This document shows, one piece after another, positions 56,558-64,000 of a stretch of DNA of 64,000 nt. The stretch comes from Pseudomonas luteola NBRC 103146 (GTDB lineage: Bacteria; Pseudomonadota; Gammaproteobacteria; Pseudomonadales; Pseudomonadaceae). Within the stretch, counting starts at the first letter, position 1; each line of letters starts with the position of its first letter. The notes under the pieces are model-generated. The model was not told the DNA's origin, searched no databases, and worked only from the letters and a program-made list of their open reading frames with translations. A program made the translations under genes and the position numbers. The DNA is taken from positions 407,455 to 471,454 of the forward strand of contig NZ_BDAE01000003.1 of assembly GCF_002091675.1 (NCBI RefSeq). Direction: 5' to 3'.

Positions 56558-58159
56558 TCACTTGCTGACGCTTACGCCATAGAACTCGTTCAATCCAAAG
56601 GGACTGATCTTGAAGTCCTGGACTTCCTTGCGCATTGGCTGGAATACCGTCGAGTGCGCGATCGGCGTAATCGGAACCTGTTGTTTCAGGATCTGCTGAG
56701 CCTGCATATACAGCTTGGTCCGCTCGTCCATATCGGTGGTGCGCTTGGCGGCCTTGATCAGCTTGTCGTATTCCGGCTGGCACCAGCGAGAGTAGTTGTT
56801 ACCGCCGATGGCATCGCAACCGTACAGGGTGCCCAGCCAGTTGTCCGGGTCACCATTGTCGCCGGACCAGCCGATCAGCAGGGTGTCATGTTCACCGGCC
56901 TTGGCGCGCTTGTTGTACTCGCCCCATTCATAGCTGACGATCTTGGCCTTGATGCCCACCTTAGCCCAATCCTGCTGGATCATCTCGGCCATCTGACGTG
57001 CATTCGGGTTGTAGGGACGCTGAACAGGCATGGCCCAGAGAGTGATTTCCGTTCCTTCCTTCACGCCAGCCTGCTTGAGGAGCGCCTTGGCTTTTTCCGG
57101 GTCGAAGGGGGCATCCTTGATGCTGTTGTCATAGGACCACTGGGTCGGCGGCATACCGTTGACCGCCATCTGGCCAGCGCCCTGGTAGATCGCGTCGATG
57201 ATGGCCTTCTTGTTGATAGCCATGTCCAGCGCCTGGCGGACTTCGAGCTTGTCCAGTGGTGGATGCTGAACGTTGTACGCCAGATAACCATCGTTGAAGC
57301 CGGGCTGTGAAGGCACCTTCAGGTTGGGATCGTTCTTGAGCCCTTCCAGGTCGGCCGGGCGTGGGTAAACGGTAATCTGGCATTCGCCGGCTTTGAGCTT
57401 TTGCATGCGGACCGAGGCGTCGGAACTGATCGAGAAGATCAGGTTGTCCACCTTGGCACCTTCTTCCGGATCCCAATAATCCTTGTTGGCCTTGAAACGA
57501 ATGACCGCATCTTTCTGGTAGCGGCTGAAGACGAATGGGCCTGTTCCGACAGGCTTCTGGTTGATGTCACTGGGCCGACCGGACTTGAGGAGCTGGTTGG
57601 CGTACTCCGAAGACTGGATCACAGCGAATGGCATGGCCAAGTTCTGAATGAACGCCGCGTCGACCTCTTTCAGGGTCATGCGTACCGTGTAGTCGTCCAC
57701 CTTTTCAAGTTTGGTGATGTTTTCATCGAGGCCCATGTCAGTGAAATAGGGGAACTCGGTAGGGTAGGCCTTACGGAACGCACTGTTCTTGTCCAGCATG
57801 CGCTCGAAAGTGAATACCACATCGTCTGCGTTGAATTCGCGGGTCGGCTTGAAGTATTCCGTAGTATGGAATTTCACGCCCTTGCGCAAATGAAAGGTGT
57901 AGGTCCTGCCGTCTTCGCTGACATCCCAGCTGCTTGCAAGCCCGGGCTGCACTTTGGTGCCGCCGCGTTCGAACTCGCTCAGGCCATTGAACATGGTTTC
58001 AGCAGAGGCATCGAAGTCCGTTCCGGTGGTGTACTGTGCAGGATCGAAGCCTGCCGGGCTGCCCTCAGAGCAAAAAACCAGGTTACTGGCTGCCTGAGCA
58101 AATGGGGTTCCGGCCAATAAACCAGCCGCAATGAGAGATGAAAGTAACTTCTTATGCAT
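56558..58159 (-). CDS. dppA: Peptide-binding protein, first gene of the dpp operon
   Basis: A 533-residue periplasmic SBP family 5 protein. A signal peptide (KKLLSSLIAAGLLAGTPFAQA) precedes SNLVFCSEGSPAGFDPAQYTT. Motifs include FHLRKGVKFHTTEYFKPTREFNADDV, IGWSGDNGDPDNWLGTLYGCDAI and VFQPMRKEVQDFKISPFGLNEFYG. It is promoter-proximal, 300 bases after the SIMPL gene, and should be the most expressed of the four binding proteins. A sigma54-like promoter and NtrC-like sites lie in the upstream gap. Confidence 0.94.
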   Translation of the reverse strand: MHKKLLSSLIAAGLLAGTPFAQAASNLVFCSEGSPAGFDPAQYTTGTDFDASAETMFNGLSEFERGGTKVQPGLASSWDVSEDGRTYTFHLRKGVKFHTTEYFKPTREFNADDVVFTFERMLDKNSAFRKAYPTEFPYFTDMGLDENITKLEKVDDYTVRMTLKEVDAAFIQNLAMPFAVIQSSEYANQLLKSGRPSDINQKPVGTGPFVFSRYQKDAVIRFKANKDYWDPEEGAKVDNLIFSISSDASVRMQKLKAGECQITVYPRPADLEGLKNDPNLKVPSQPGFNDGYLAYNVQHPPLDKLEVRQALDMAINKKAIIDAIYQGAGQMAVNGMPPTQWSYDNSIKDAPFDPEKAKALLKQAGVKEGTEITLWAMPVQRPYNPNARQMAEMIQQDWAKVGIKAKIVSYEWGEYNKRAKAGEHDTLLIGWSGDNGDPDNWLGTLYGCDAIGGNNYSRWCQPEYDKLIKAAKRTTDMDERTKLYMQAQQILKQQVPITPIAHSTVFQPMRKEVQDFKISPFGLNEFYGVSVSK

Positions 58160-58253
58160 GCAGACCTCGGTTGGCTGATGTCGACTCAGGCGATGGATAC
58201 GTCTGGGTCATACAGAAACAGTTGAGACTTTTTGGGTCATTGGGCGGACGCTA

Positions 58254-58269
58254 TGCAGGAGATATGCCT
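58254..58269 (-). promoter_or_regulatory. Sigma54-like promoter ahead of the dpp operon
   Basis: On the minus strand AGGCATATCTCCTGCA matches the -24/-12 pattern TGGCACG-N4-TTGCA: GG and GC are exactly ten bases apart, with GGCA and TGCA conserved. Transcription would begin near 58243, giving an 84-base leader before the first dppA. Confidence 0.5.
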
Positions 58270-58379
58270 GTAATAGGATGACTGACGAGTCAGCGGCAGG
58301 TTGTGGAGTAACGCTGAATGTTTGTGTCGCAAAAATATAAAAATAGGCGAGCTAGAGCGGAAAAATGAAACTGTTCCTA

Positions 58380-58436
58380 CGGTAACAGCACCAAATTGTG
58401 TTACCGCAGGTGTGTTTTGCACCAAATTGGAGCGAT
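58380..58436. promoter_or_regulatory. NtrC-like enhancer sites and inverted repeat upstream of dpp
   Basis: TGCACCAAATTGGAGCG (58418-58434) matches 13 of 17 positions of an NtrC site of the TGCACCAACATGGTGCT type. A weaker copy starts at 58388, so GCACCAAATTG occurs twice, 31 bases apart. A perfect inverted repeat, CGGTAACA (58380-58387) / TGTTACCG (58399-58406), flanks the weaker copy. The block is roughly 120-180 bases upstream of the sigma54-like promoter, the usual enhancer distance. Confidence 0.45.
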
Positions 58437-58459
58437 GCAAGCGGGGTCTTTGCTTTAAT

Positions 58460-59212
58460 TTAGGGCGTCTGCACTTCAATGACACCATCGGCCGTGATAG
58501 ACACTGCGCTAGTACCTGCTTCGATATCCTGGCTGGGTGCGCTTTCAGCGTAAGCCATAGTCTTCATTCTCATCATGGGCATAGGGCCGGTAGTGTTGTT
58601 GGTTATCAGGTTGAGATTCACAAGCTTGTAACCGGAACCGCCCAGGGCATCGGTTGCTAGTTGAGCACGTGCCTTGAAGGCGTTGACGGCCTCCTTGAGC
58701 AGGGCATCTTCACTTTTCTTGCGCGTCTCGTCAGCAACAGTAAAGGTCATGCCGCCCATTTTGAGGGTACCCAACAGGTCGGCTGTCAGGCGGGAAAGGC
58801 TGGCAAAGTCACTGCTCTGCAAGTGAAGCTCACCACGCTCGCGCCAGGCGGTAATGGTCTGGCGTTTATCGTCATACAGCGGAAAACTGTTGCGCCCTCC
58901 CTGACTGATCTCGACGCCATTGACCTTGCGCGCAGCCTCGACCCCTTCGTTGAGCGCCTTGGTGATGTCCGCCGCCAGTTTGGCAGGGTCATTACCTTGC
59001 TGTTCGGTATAAAGCGTTACCTGCATGCGGTCTCGCGGAACATCCTGGCTGACTTCTGCGCGCAGGCTGATCTGGTTGTAACGAGGCTCCTCGGCCTGTG
59101 CTGCATGGGAAACACTGATCAGTGCACCCGCTGCCATGATCGATGCCATCCCTCTGGACAAATGTTTAGTCAAGGCAGGTGAGGTGGCGAGACGGGAAAA
59201 GACAGGCATCAT
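58460..59212 (-). CDS. Periplasmic SIMPL-domain (DUF541) protein
   Basis: A 250-residue exported protein. An extended signal peptide (MASIMAAGALISVSHAAQA) follows a basic N-terminus, and the mature part starts EEPRYNQISLRAEVSQDVPRDRMQVTLYTEQQG, the hallmark of SIMPL proteins, with long coiled helices (DITKALNEGVEAARKV, SEDALLKEAVNAFKARAQLATDALGG) and a final strand ITADGVIEVQ. Relatives are linked to envelope or oxidative-stress protection and form ring-like oligomers; the role here is unknown. It is divergent from roxS. Confidence 0.9.
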   Translation of the reverse strand: MMPVFSRLATSPALTKHLSRGMASIMAAGALISVSHAAQAEEPRYNQISLRAEVSQDVPRDRMQVTLYTEQQGNDPAKLAADITKALNEGVEAARKVNGVEISQGGRNSFPLYDDKRQTITAWRERGELHLQSSDFASLSRLTADLLGTLKMGGMTFTVADETRKKSEDALLKEAVNAFKARAQLATDALGGSGYKLVNLNLITNNTTGPMPMMRMKTMAYAESAPSQDIEAGTSAVSITADGVIEVQTP

Positions 59213-59337
59213 GGACTCCTTTCGTTCATTAACAGTGACTTCCGTTCTATCCTATGGGTTTGTGCGGCGCTATGTCGCGCCTTGCGGACAGAAATGGGCC
59301 AGAGCCACCGTTATACTCGCCGCCCCTGGATAAATAC

Positions 59338-60597
59338 ATGTTTGAATCTCCTGTGCAGTGGTTATCCGCTAGTCGTCAAAACTTGGGTCGTCTTGTTCTC
59401 ATTCGCGTACTGGTGCTGGCTGCCCAAGCCGGTTCGGTAGGGGCTGCCTGGCTCTCCGATATCGTCGAGCTACCATGGCTGGCTATCAGCGCCACATTAG
59501 GTCTGTCCGCGCTACTCTGTGGCATCACTGCGCTGCGCCTGAGTCGAGACTGGCCTGTAACCGAGCAGGAGTATGCGGCGCATCTTGCCTTCGACCTGCT
59601 TATCCACAGCGTGCTGCTCTACTATGCCGGAGGGGCAACCAATCCCTTCGTGTCCTACTACCTGGTGCCGCTGACCATTGCGGCGGCAACCCTGCCTTGG
59701 CTCTACACGTTGCTGCTGGCGGGCCTTGCCTTGGTCAGCTTCACGTTCATGCTGATCTGGTTCCGGCCACTGCAACTTCTGATCAACCCAGGTGGCGAGA
59801 TTCTGAGTTACGGCATGTGGCTGAGCTTTGCGCTATCGGCGGCACTGATCACCTTTTTCGTCGCCAAAATGGCTGAAGCGCTCCGCCACCAAGAGCTGCT
59901 GCAGGCCCAGCGCCGTGAGCAGGGGATGCGCGATCAGCAGCTGCTGGCGGTGGCCACGCAGGCCGCTGGCGCTGCCCATGAGCTGGGTACGCCATTGTCG
60001 ACCATGAGCGTACTGCTCAAGGAGCTCCGCCAGGAGTACACCGATAAGGCTGAGCTGCAGGAAGACCTGTCGCTTCTACAGGATCAGGTTCAGCTCTGTA
60101 AGGAAACCCTGCAGCAGCTGGTGCGCGCCGCTGAAGCGGATCGCCGTCAAACTATTCATGAGCAAACGGCACTGGAGTGGCTGGAAGCCGTACTGAGTCG
60201 CTGGCATCTGATGCGGCCCGAGGTCAGTTACCGCTTTGAATGTCCAAGCGTAGGCGCAGCGCCTCGTTTGATTCCACCCACGGATCTGACTCAGGCGCTT
60301 CTTAACCTGCTGAACAATGCTGCTGATGCCTGTCCGGATAATCTGCTGGTAACCCTGTCGTGGAATGCCGCGGAAATATGCCTGTCCATCAGAGATCGTG
60401 GCCCGGGTGTACCGCTGGCCATTGCCGAGCAGATCGGTAAACCGTTCTTTACGACCAAGGGTAAAGGCTTTGGTCTAGGGTTATTCTTGAGTCAGGCGAG
60501 TGTGACCCGTGTCGGTGGTACAGTGAAGCTGTATAACCATGAAGAAGGCGGCACGCTGACCGAGCTGCGTCTGCCACGTCAGTATCCATTGGTCTGA
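59338..60597 (+). CDS. roxS: Redox sensor histidine kinase RoxS (RegB/PrrB type)
   Basis: A 419-residue membrane kinase with six hydrophobic segments in residues 15-175, then a dimerisation/phosphoacceptor helix with His214 in GAAHELGTPLSTM and a catalytic domain with the N box LLNLLNNAADACPD and G boxes RDRGPGVP and GKGFGLGLFLSQA. The loop GGATNPFVSYYLVPL is the conserved quinone-related signature of the RegB family. The start is ATG 59338 (MFESPVQW); the frame further upstream is not conserved in type. It likely senses respiratory redox state and phosphorylates RoxR, encoded just behind it. Confidence 0.94.
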   Translation: MFESPVQWLSASRQNLGRLVLIRVLVLAAQAGSVGAAWLSDIVELPWLAISATLGLSALLCGITALRLSRDWPVTEQEYAAHLAFDLLIHSVLLYYAGGATNPFVSYYLVPLTIAAATLPWLYTLLLAGLALVSFTFMLIWFRPLQLLINPGGEILSYGMWLSFALSAALITFFVAKMAEALRHQELLQAQRREQGMRDQQLLAVATQAAGAAHELGTPLSTMSVLLKELRQEYTDKAELQEDLSLLQDQVQLCKETLQQLVRAAEADRRQTIHEQTALEWLEAVLSRWHLMRPEVSYRFECPSVGAAPRLIPPTDLTQALLNLLNNAADACPDNLLVTLSWNAAEICLSIRDRGPGVPLAIAEQIGKPFFTTKGKGFGLGLFLSQASVTRVGGTVKLYNHEEGGTLTELRLPRQYPLV

Positions 60598-60618
60598 ACT
60601 GCTGTCGCGAGGATTACA

Positions 60619-61176
60619 ATGAGCGAAAACATTCAACATGACGATGAGCAGCCCCATCTGCTGCTGGTCGACGACGATGCCACTTTTACCCGCGTCCTGG
60701 CACGGGCCATGGATCGTCGCGGGCTGCGCGTATCGGTCGCGGGCTCGGCAGAAGAGGGCTACGAGCTGGCCAAGCAGGATCTACCGGATTACGCCGTGCT
60801 GGATCTCAAAATGGAAGGCGATTCCGGCCTTGTCCTGTTGCCCAAGCTGCTTGAGCTGCATCCCGACATGCGCGTCGTGATTCTTACCGGTTATTCCAGC
60901 ATTGCCACGGCGGTCGAAGCGATCAAGCGTGGTGCTACGAATTATCTGTGCAAGCCTGCCGACGCAGATGATGTGTTGACCGCGCTACTTTCCCAGCATG
61001 CCGATGTGGACAGTCTGGTGCCGGAAAACCCGATGTCGGTTGATCGGTTGCAGTGGGAGCATATTCAGCGAGTCTTGAACGAGCACGACGGCAATATTTC
61101 GGCAACGGCACGTGCACTTGGAATGCACCGTCGTACTTTGCAGCGCAAGTTGCAGAAGCGTCCGGTTCGCCGCTGA
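60619..61176 (+). CDS. roxR: Redox response regulator RoxR (RegA/PrrA type)
   Basis: A 185-residue response regulator. The receiver domain has LLLVDDDATFTRVLARAM, the phosphoacceptor Asp62 in YAVLDLKMEGDSG and a conserved Lys near VEAIKRGATNYLCKP. The C-terminal Fis-like helix-turn-helix (GNISATARALGMHRRTLQRKLQKRPVRR) is the RegA/ActR type that binds target promoters. It follows roxS by 21 bases in one operon. In Pseudomonas this pair controls cyanide-insensitive and other terminal oxidases. Confidence 0.94.
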   Translation: MSENIQHDDEQPHLLLVDDDATFTRVLARAMDRRGLRVSVAGSAEEGYELAKQDLPDYAVLDLKMEGDSGLVLLPKLLELHPDMRVVILTGYSSIATAVEAIKRGATNYLCKPADADDVLTALLSQHADVDSLVPENPMSVDRLQWEHIQRVLNEHDGNISATARALGMHRRTLQRKLQKRPVRR

Positions 61177-61183
61177 TCAGCTG

Positions 61184-61207
61184 ATCCCCTTCCGGCTGGA
61201 AGGGGAT
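61184..61207. terminator. Hairpin after roxR
   Basis: ATCCCCTTCC and GGAAGGGGAT pair perfectly around GGCT, eight bases past the roxR stop. No U-tract follows, so it may end or stabilise the transcript. Confidence 0.6.
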
Positions 61208-61320
61208 TGATAAAAATGAACAGAAATCTTTTGTTACGTTTGGTGTGACAGAAACCATTCAGCTTGGCTGCCCTATGATGGCCTTTGGTTACGTTATTAC
61301 GTGCTTGCCGAGCTGGAGCG

Positions 61321-63063
61321 ATGAGAGAAAAAGAGACTCCCGTACCGCCTGTGTATGGTTCGACCAAAGGCCATTTCCTGTCCCGCGTTTGGGCATTGAC
61401 GATACCCTATTGGCGCAGTGAAGAAAGAAAGAAAGCCTGGCTGTTGCTGGTTGCTGTGATAGTCCTTTCGCTGGCGGGTGTCGGCTTGTCAGTGGTATTC
61501 AATACTTGGAACCGGTATTTCTACGATGCCCTGCAAAATCATGATCTAAAGTCCTTTACGCGTCTTATTTTGTATTTTTGCGGCTTGGCGGCCCTGTTCA
61601 TTCTGCTGGCCGTATACCGGCTTTACCTGACCCAGATGCTTACCATCCGGTGGCGACGCTGGCTGACCGAGCAGCATTTCTCGCTATGGCTTAGGCACCG
61701 CAACTATTACCACTTGGAGCAGAAGGGGGGCGCAGACAACCCGGACCAGCGTATTGCCGAAGATCTGAACAGCTTTACGGACATGACGCTCTCCCTGGGG
61801 TTGGGATTCATCCGCACCATCGTCAGCCTGATTTCCTTTTCTGTCATCCTGATCACTATGTCAGGCAGTATCGAGCTGTTTGGCATCACCGTTCCTCATT
61901 ACATGTTCTGGGCTGCAGTACTGTATGCCGCCATCGGCACCGTTCTGACGCATTACATTGGTCGACGGTTGATTGGCCTTAGCAATCAGCAGCAGCGCTA
62001 TGAAGCGGATCTGCGTTTTGGGTTGATTCGTGTCCGGGAGAATGCCGAGAGCATTGCACTCTATAACGGCGAGCAGAACGAGCAGCAACGGCTCCAGGAA
62101 CGATTCGGGCACGTCTGGGGCAACTTTTGGATGCTGATGCGCTATCAGAAGCGTCTGACCTTCTTTACCTCCGGCTACTCGCAGATTGCCGTCATCATTG
62201 GCGCCGTACTTTCGGCACCGCGCTATTTCAGTGGCAAGATCCAGCTTGGCGACATGATGCAGATCAGCGACTCGTTCAGTAATGTTCAAGGCAGCTTGAG
62301 CTGGTTCATTGACGCATACCTGCAATTGGCGAACTGGCGTGCTGTAACTGATCGTATCCTGAGTTTTCGCGATACCATGCACAGGCATGAGGCTCAGGCT
62401 TCCGCCATTACGCTGGAGCGCGGCGAGGATGCATTGGTATTCGACAGGCTCCAGGTTTCGCTGGCCAACCAGACGCACTCACTGATCGACCCTATTAGCG
62501 GCCGCATTGAGTCAGGCGAGCATGTGCTTATCAGCGGTCCCTCAGGGGGTGGCAAAAGCACCCTGCTACGGGTTATCGCAGGGCTGTGGCCCTATGGTAG
62601 CGGGACAGTAAGTCTTCCGATTGGTCGATGCCTATTTCTGCCGCAACGACCTTACCTGCCTATTGGAACATTAAGGGCTGCGTTGAATTATCCTGGGGAA
62701 GTTCAGCATGCGCCAAGGCGCCTCGAGAGCGTGCTAAGGCAATGCCGTCTGGCGCATCTGGTTTCTGTCATGGACGAGGCTAACCATTGGGAACGGCGCC
62801 TCTCTCCTGGAGAGCAACAGCGCCTGGCCATTGCTCGGGCTATCCTGTACCAACCGCACTGGCTGTTTCTGGATGAAGCGACTTCTGCCCTGGATGAGCG
62901 TGATCAAACCGCCATGTACACCTTGTTACGAGAGCACTTACCCGATACAACACTGGTGAGTGTAGGGCATCGAAGCAGTCTGCAACGCTTCCATCAGCGG
63001 ATCTTGCGCCTGGAGGAGGGCATTCTCAAGGACGTTACTGTCTATGAAAGTGCCCAACTTTAG
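61321..63063 (+). CDS. SbmA/BacA-fold ABC transporter (permease-ATPase fusion)
   Basis: A 580-residue protein with an N-terminal membrane domain (about 1-330) of the SbmA/BacA type (SVVFNTWNRYFYDALQNHD, WRRWLTEQHFSLWLRHRNYYHLEQKGGADNPDQRIAEDL) fused to an ABC ATPase with Walker A SGPSGGGKSTLLRVIAG, signature LSPGEQQRLAIARAIL and Walker B WLFLDEATSALDE. It resembles YddA and cobalamin-type ABCD4 relatives. The start chosen is ATG 61321; a TTG 12 codons earlier is possible. The substrate is unknown; family members move peptides, vitamins or lipids. Confidence 0.88.
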   Translation: MREKETPVPPVYGSTKGHFLSRVWALTIPYWRSEERKKAWLLLVAVIVLSLAGVGLSVVFNTWNRYFYDALQNHDLKSFTRLILYFCGLAALFILLAVYRLYLTQMLTIRWRRWLTEQHFSLWLRHRNYYHLEQKGGADNPDQRIAEDLNSFTDMTLSLGLGFIRTIVSLISFSVILITMSGSIELFGITVPHYMFWAAVLYAAIGTVLTHYIGRRLIGLSNQQQRYEADLRFGLIRVRENAESIALYNGEQNEQQRLQERFGHVWGNFWMLMRYQKRLTFFTSGYSQIAVIIGAVLSAPRYFSGKIQLGDMMQISDSFSNVQGSLSWFIDAYLQLANWRAVTDRILSFRDTMHRHEAQASAITLERGEDALVFDRLQVSLANQTHSLIDPISGRIESGEHVLISGPSGGGKSTLLRVIAGLWPYGSGTVSLPIGRCLFLPQRPYLPIGTLRAALNYPGEVQHAPRRLESVLRQCRLAHLVSVMDEANHWERRLSPGEQQRLAIARAILYQPHWLFLDEATSALDERDQTAMYTLLREHLPDTTLVSVGHRSSLQRFHQRILRLEEGILKDVTVYESAQL

Positions 63064-63136
63064 ATTAATAGGGTCATCCTACAACGCGGTTACGCTATTA
63101 TGGTTCATATTTCCAAGACGCCCTGAATGAACCCTT

Positions 63137-63892
63137 ATGCAAAACAGTAACGTGACTCCTCGCCCACGTAAAAAGTCTCGCAGTCTGGCCGAAAACGTTG
63201 TCGAGGTCATGAAGGCTCGTATTCGTGACGGCGACCTGAAACCCGGCGACAAGCTGCCGACCGAGTCGGCCATCATGCAGGAGCAGGGCGTCAGCCGAAC
63301 GGTGGTTCGTGAGGCGATCTCGCGCCTGCAGGCTGCAGGGCATGTCGAAACGCGCCACGGGATCGGTACGTTTGTGCTTGAGCGGCCTGCCGAAGGGCCT
63401 CTGTTCATCGATCCGGCTACCATCACAACCTTGCGTGATGTGTTGGCAATGCTTGAGTTGCGAATCAGTCTGGAAGTTGAGGCTGCCGGCCTGGCGGCGC
63501 AGCGCCGAAATGACGAGCAGCTTCAGGAGATGCGTCGTCTGCTGGATCAAATGAAGGCGCGCACCGAGCAGCCTGCCGAGGCTGTCAGTTTCGATCTGCA
63601 GTTTCATTTGCAGATCGCCATGTCCACGGGCAATCGCTATTTCAGCGACATCATGACCTACCTCAGTAGCGTTCTGATCCCCCGCACCCGTCTCAACTCG
63701 GCTTATCTGGCTCACGATGATCAGCAGCGCTATCAGCTGCGCCTGGATGGCGAGCATGAAGACATCTACAACGCTATCGCTCGGCAGGACACTGATGCGG
63801 CACGTGCAGCGATGCGCCTGCATCTAACCAACAGTCGCGAGCGACTACGTCGAGCCAATGAAGAGGTAGGAACAGGCCAGAATTCACGCTGA
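63137..63892 (+). CDS. GntR-family transcriptional regulator, FadR subfamily
   Basis: A 251-residue repressor. The N-terminal winged helix (about 15-80) has GDKLPTESAIMQEQGVSRTVVREAISRLQAAGHVETRHGIGTFV. The C-terminal all-helical FCD domain (about 100-235) contains LEVEAAGLAAQRR and DEHEDIYNAIARQDTDAARAAMRLHL-like metal-binding helices with His and Asp positions, which typically bind organic acids or metals. It starts 73 bases after the ABC transporter gene. The sequence after its stop may be the promoter of a target gene beyond the window. Confidence 0.92.
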   Translation: MQNSNVTPRPRKKSRSLAENVVEVMKARIRDGDLKPGDKLPTESAIMQEQGVSRTVVREAISRLQAAGHVETRHGIGTFVLERPAEGPLFIDPATITTLRDVLAMLELRISLEVEAAGLAAQRRNDEQLQEMRRLLDQMKARTEQPAEAVSFDLQFHLQIAMSTGNRYFSDIMTYLSSVLIPRTRLNSAYLAHDDQQRYQLRLDGEHEDIYNAIARQDTDAARAAMRLHLTNSRERLRRANEEVGTGQNSR

Positions 63893-64000
63893 TTAAAAAA
63901 TCTGTGTAAGGGGAGTTGTACCCTGGAATCTATACTTGTACGATGACTGACAACGGGCGATATCCCGTCTCATCAACTTCTGTATGCCGTCAGGCCAGGG
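63893..64000 (+). promoter_or_regulatory. Possible promoter/operator at the right edge
   Basis: After the regulator stop there is no start of a gene in the last 108 bases. TTGTAC occurs twice (63916-63921 and 63936-63941), the first 17 bp ahead of TACGAT, which could serve as a -10. CGGGCGATATCCCG further on has inverted ends. This may be the control region of a gene regulated by the adjacent FadR-type repressor. Confidence 0.3.

Noticed and set aside
1..64000. Mobile elements, prophage or CRISPR arrays
   Set aside because: No transposase, integrase or phage genes, no terminal inverted repeats with target duplications, and no regularly spaced repeats were found. The tRNA-Sec 3' end has no visible direct repeat that would mark an integration site.

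Overview
The window looks like a chromosomal segment of a Pseudomonas-type gammaproteobacterium. The evidence is the family-level match and local gene order of several blocks: speC near a Sel1 protein and piuC/piuA/PepSY reductase, dpp near roxSR, and fdnGHI-fdhE-selA-selB. It also carries a selenocysteine formate dehydrogenase and a complete arn lipid A modification operon. Genus level is inference from protein similarity as I recognise it; no database search was possible. Nothing looks like an insertion sequence, prophage, integrative element or CRISPR array.

Layout. 1-3.3 kb: fructose PTS operon (end of fruB, fruK, fruA). 3.3-4.3 kb: an MDR oxidoreductase. 4.5-13.3 kb (minus strand): arnB-arnC-arnA-arnD-arnE-arnF-ugd-arnT, which makes and attaches 4-amino-4-deoxy-L-arabinose to lipid A; arnT lies at the distal end instead of between arnD and arnE. 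13.6-16.6 kb: a ClC chloride/proton antiporter and a Tat-exported PhoD-type phosphatase. The phosphatase is preceded by a perfect CRP/Vfr palindrome and a Pho-box-like repeat. 16.6-19.4 kb: prfC (RF3) and a secreted GH5 glycanase. 19.7-21.6 kb: a 63-codon gene, a 580-bp non-coding leader with a terminator (possible sRNA or attenuator), and the ornithine/lysine decarboxylase speC.

21.7-28.2 kb: iron-uptake cluster (Sel1 protein and PiuC diverging from the TonB-dependent receptor PiuA and a PepSY/flavoprotein reductase) with a Fur-box-like site in the divergent promoter region. 28.4-32.6 kb: an MFS carrier, a VOC protein, a universal stress protein and a SulP anion transporter. 33.0-42.4 kb: a self-contained selenium/formate island. 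It holds fdnG with an in-frame UGA (Sec197), fdnH, fdnI, fdhE, selA, selB and tRNA-Sec (selC), so the selenoenzyme and most of the machinery to decode UGA sit together. 42.5-45.5 kb: a small exported protein, a GNAT acetyltransferase, two DUF4136-type lipoproteins, CmoM-like methyltransferase and a MazG-like pyrophosphohydrolase. 45.6-47.1 kb: a DASS carboxylate transporter.

47.3-58.2 kb (minus strand): a dipeptide ABC transporter operon with four tandem substrate-binding proteins followed by dppB-dppC-dppD-dppF. A strong stem-loop follows each binding-protein gene. A sigma54-like promoter with NtrC-like sites about 120-180 bp further upstream lies ahead of the first gene. 58.5-64 kb: a periplasmic SIMPL protein, the RoxS/RoxR (RegB/RegA) redox two-component system, an SbmA/BacA-fold ABC exporter and a FadR-type GntR regulator, ending in what is probably the promoter of the next gene.

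The coding content belongs to known families. The less explained material is between genes: the speC leader, the sigma54/NtrC arrangement at dpp, the Pho/CRP pair at phoD, the serial dpp hairpins, and two small uncharacterised proteins.
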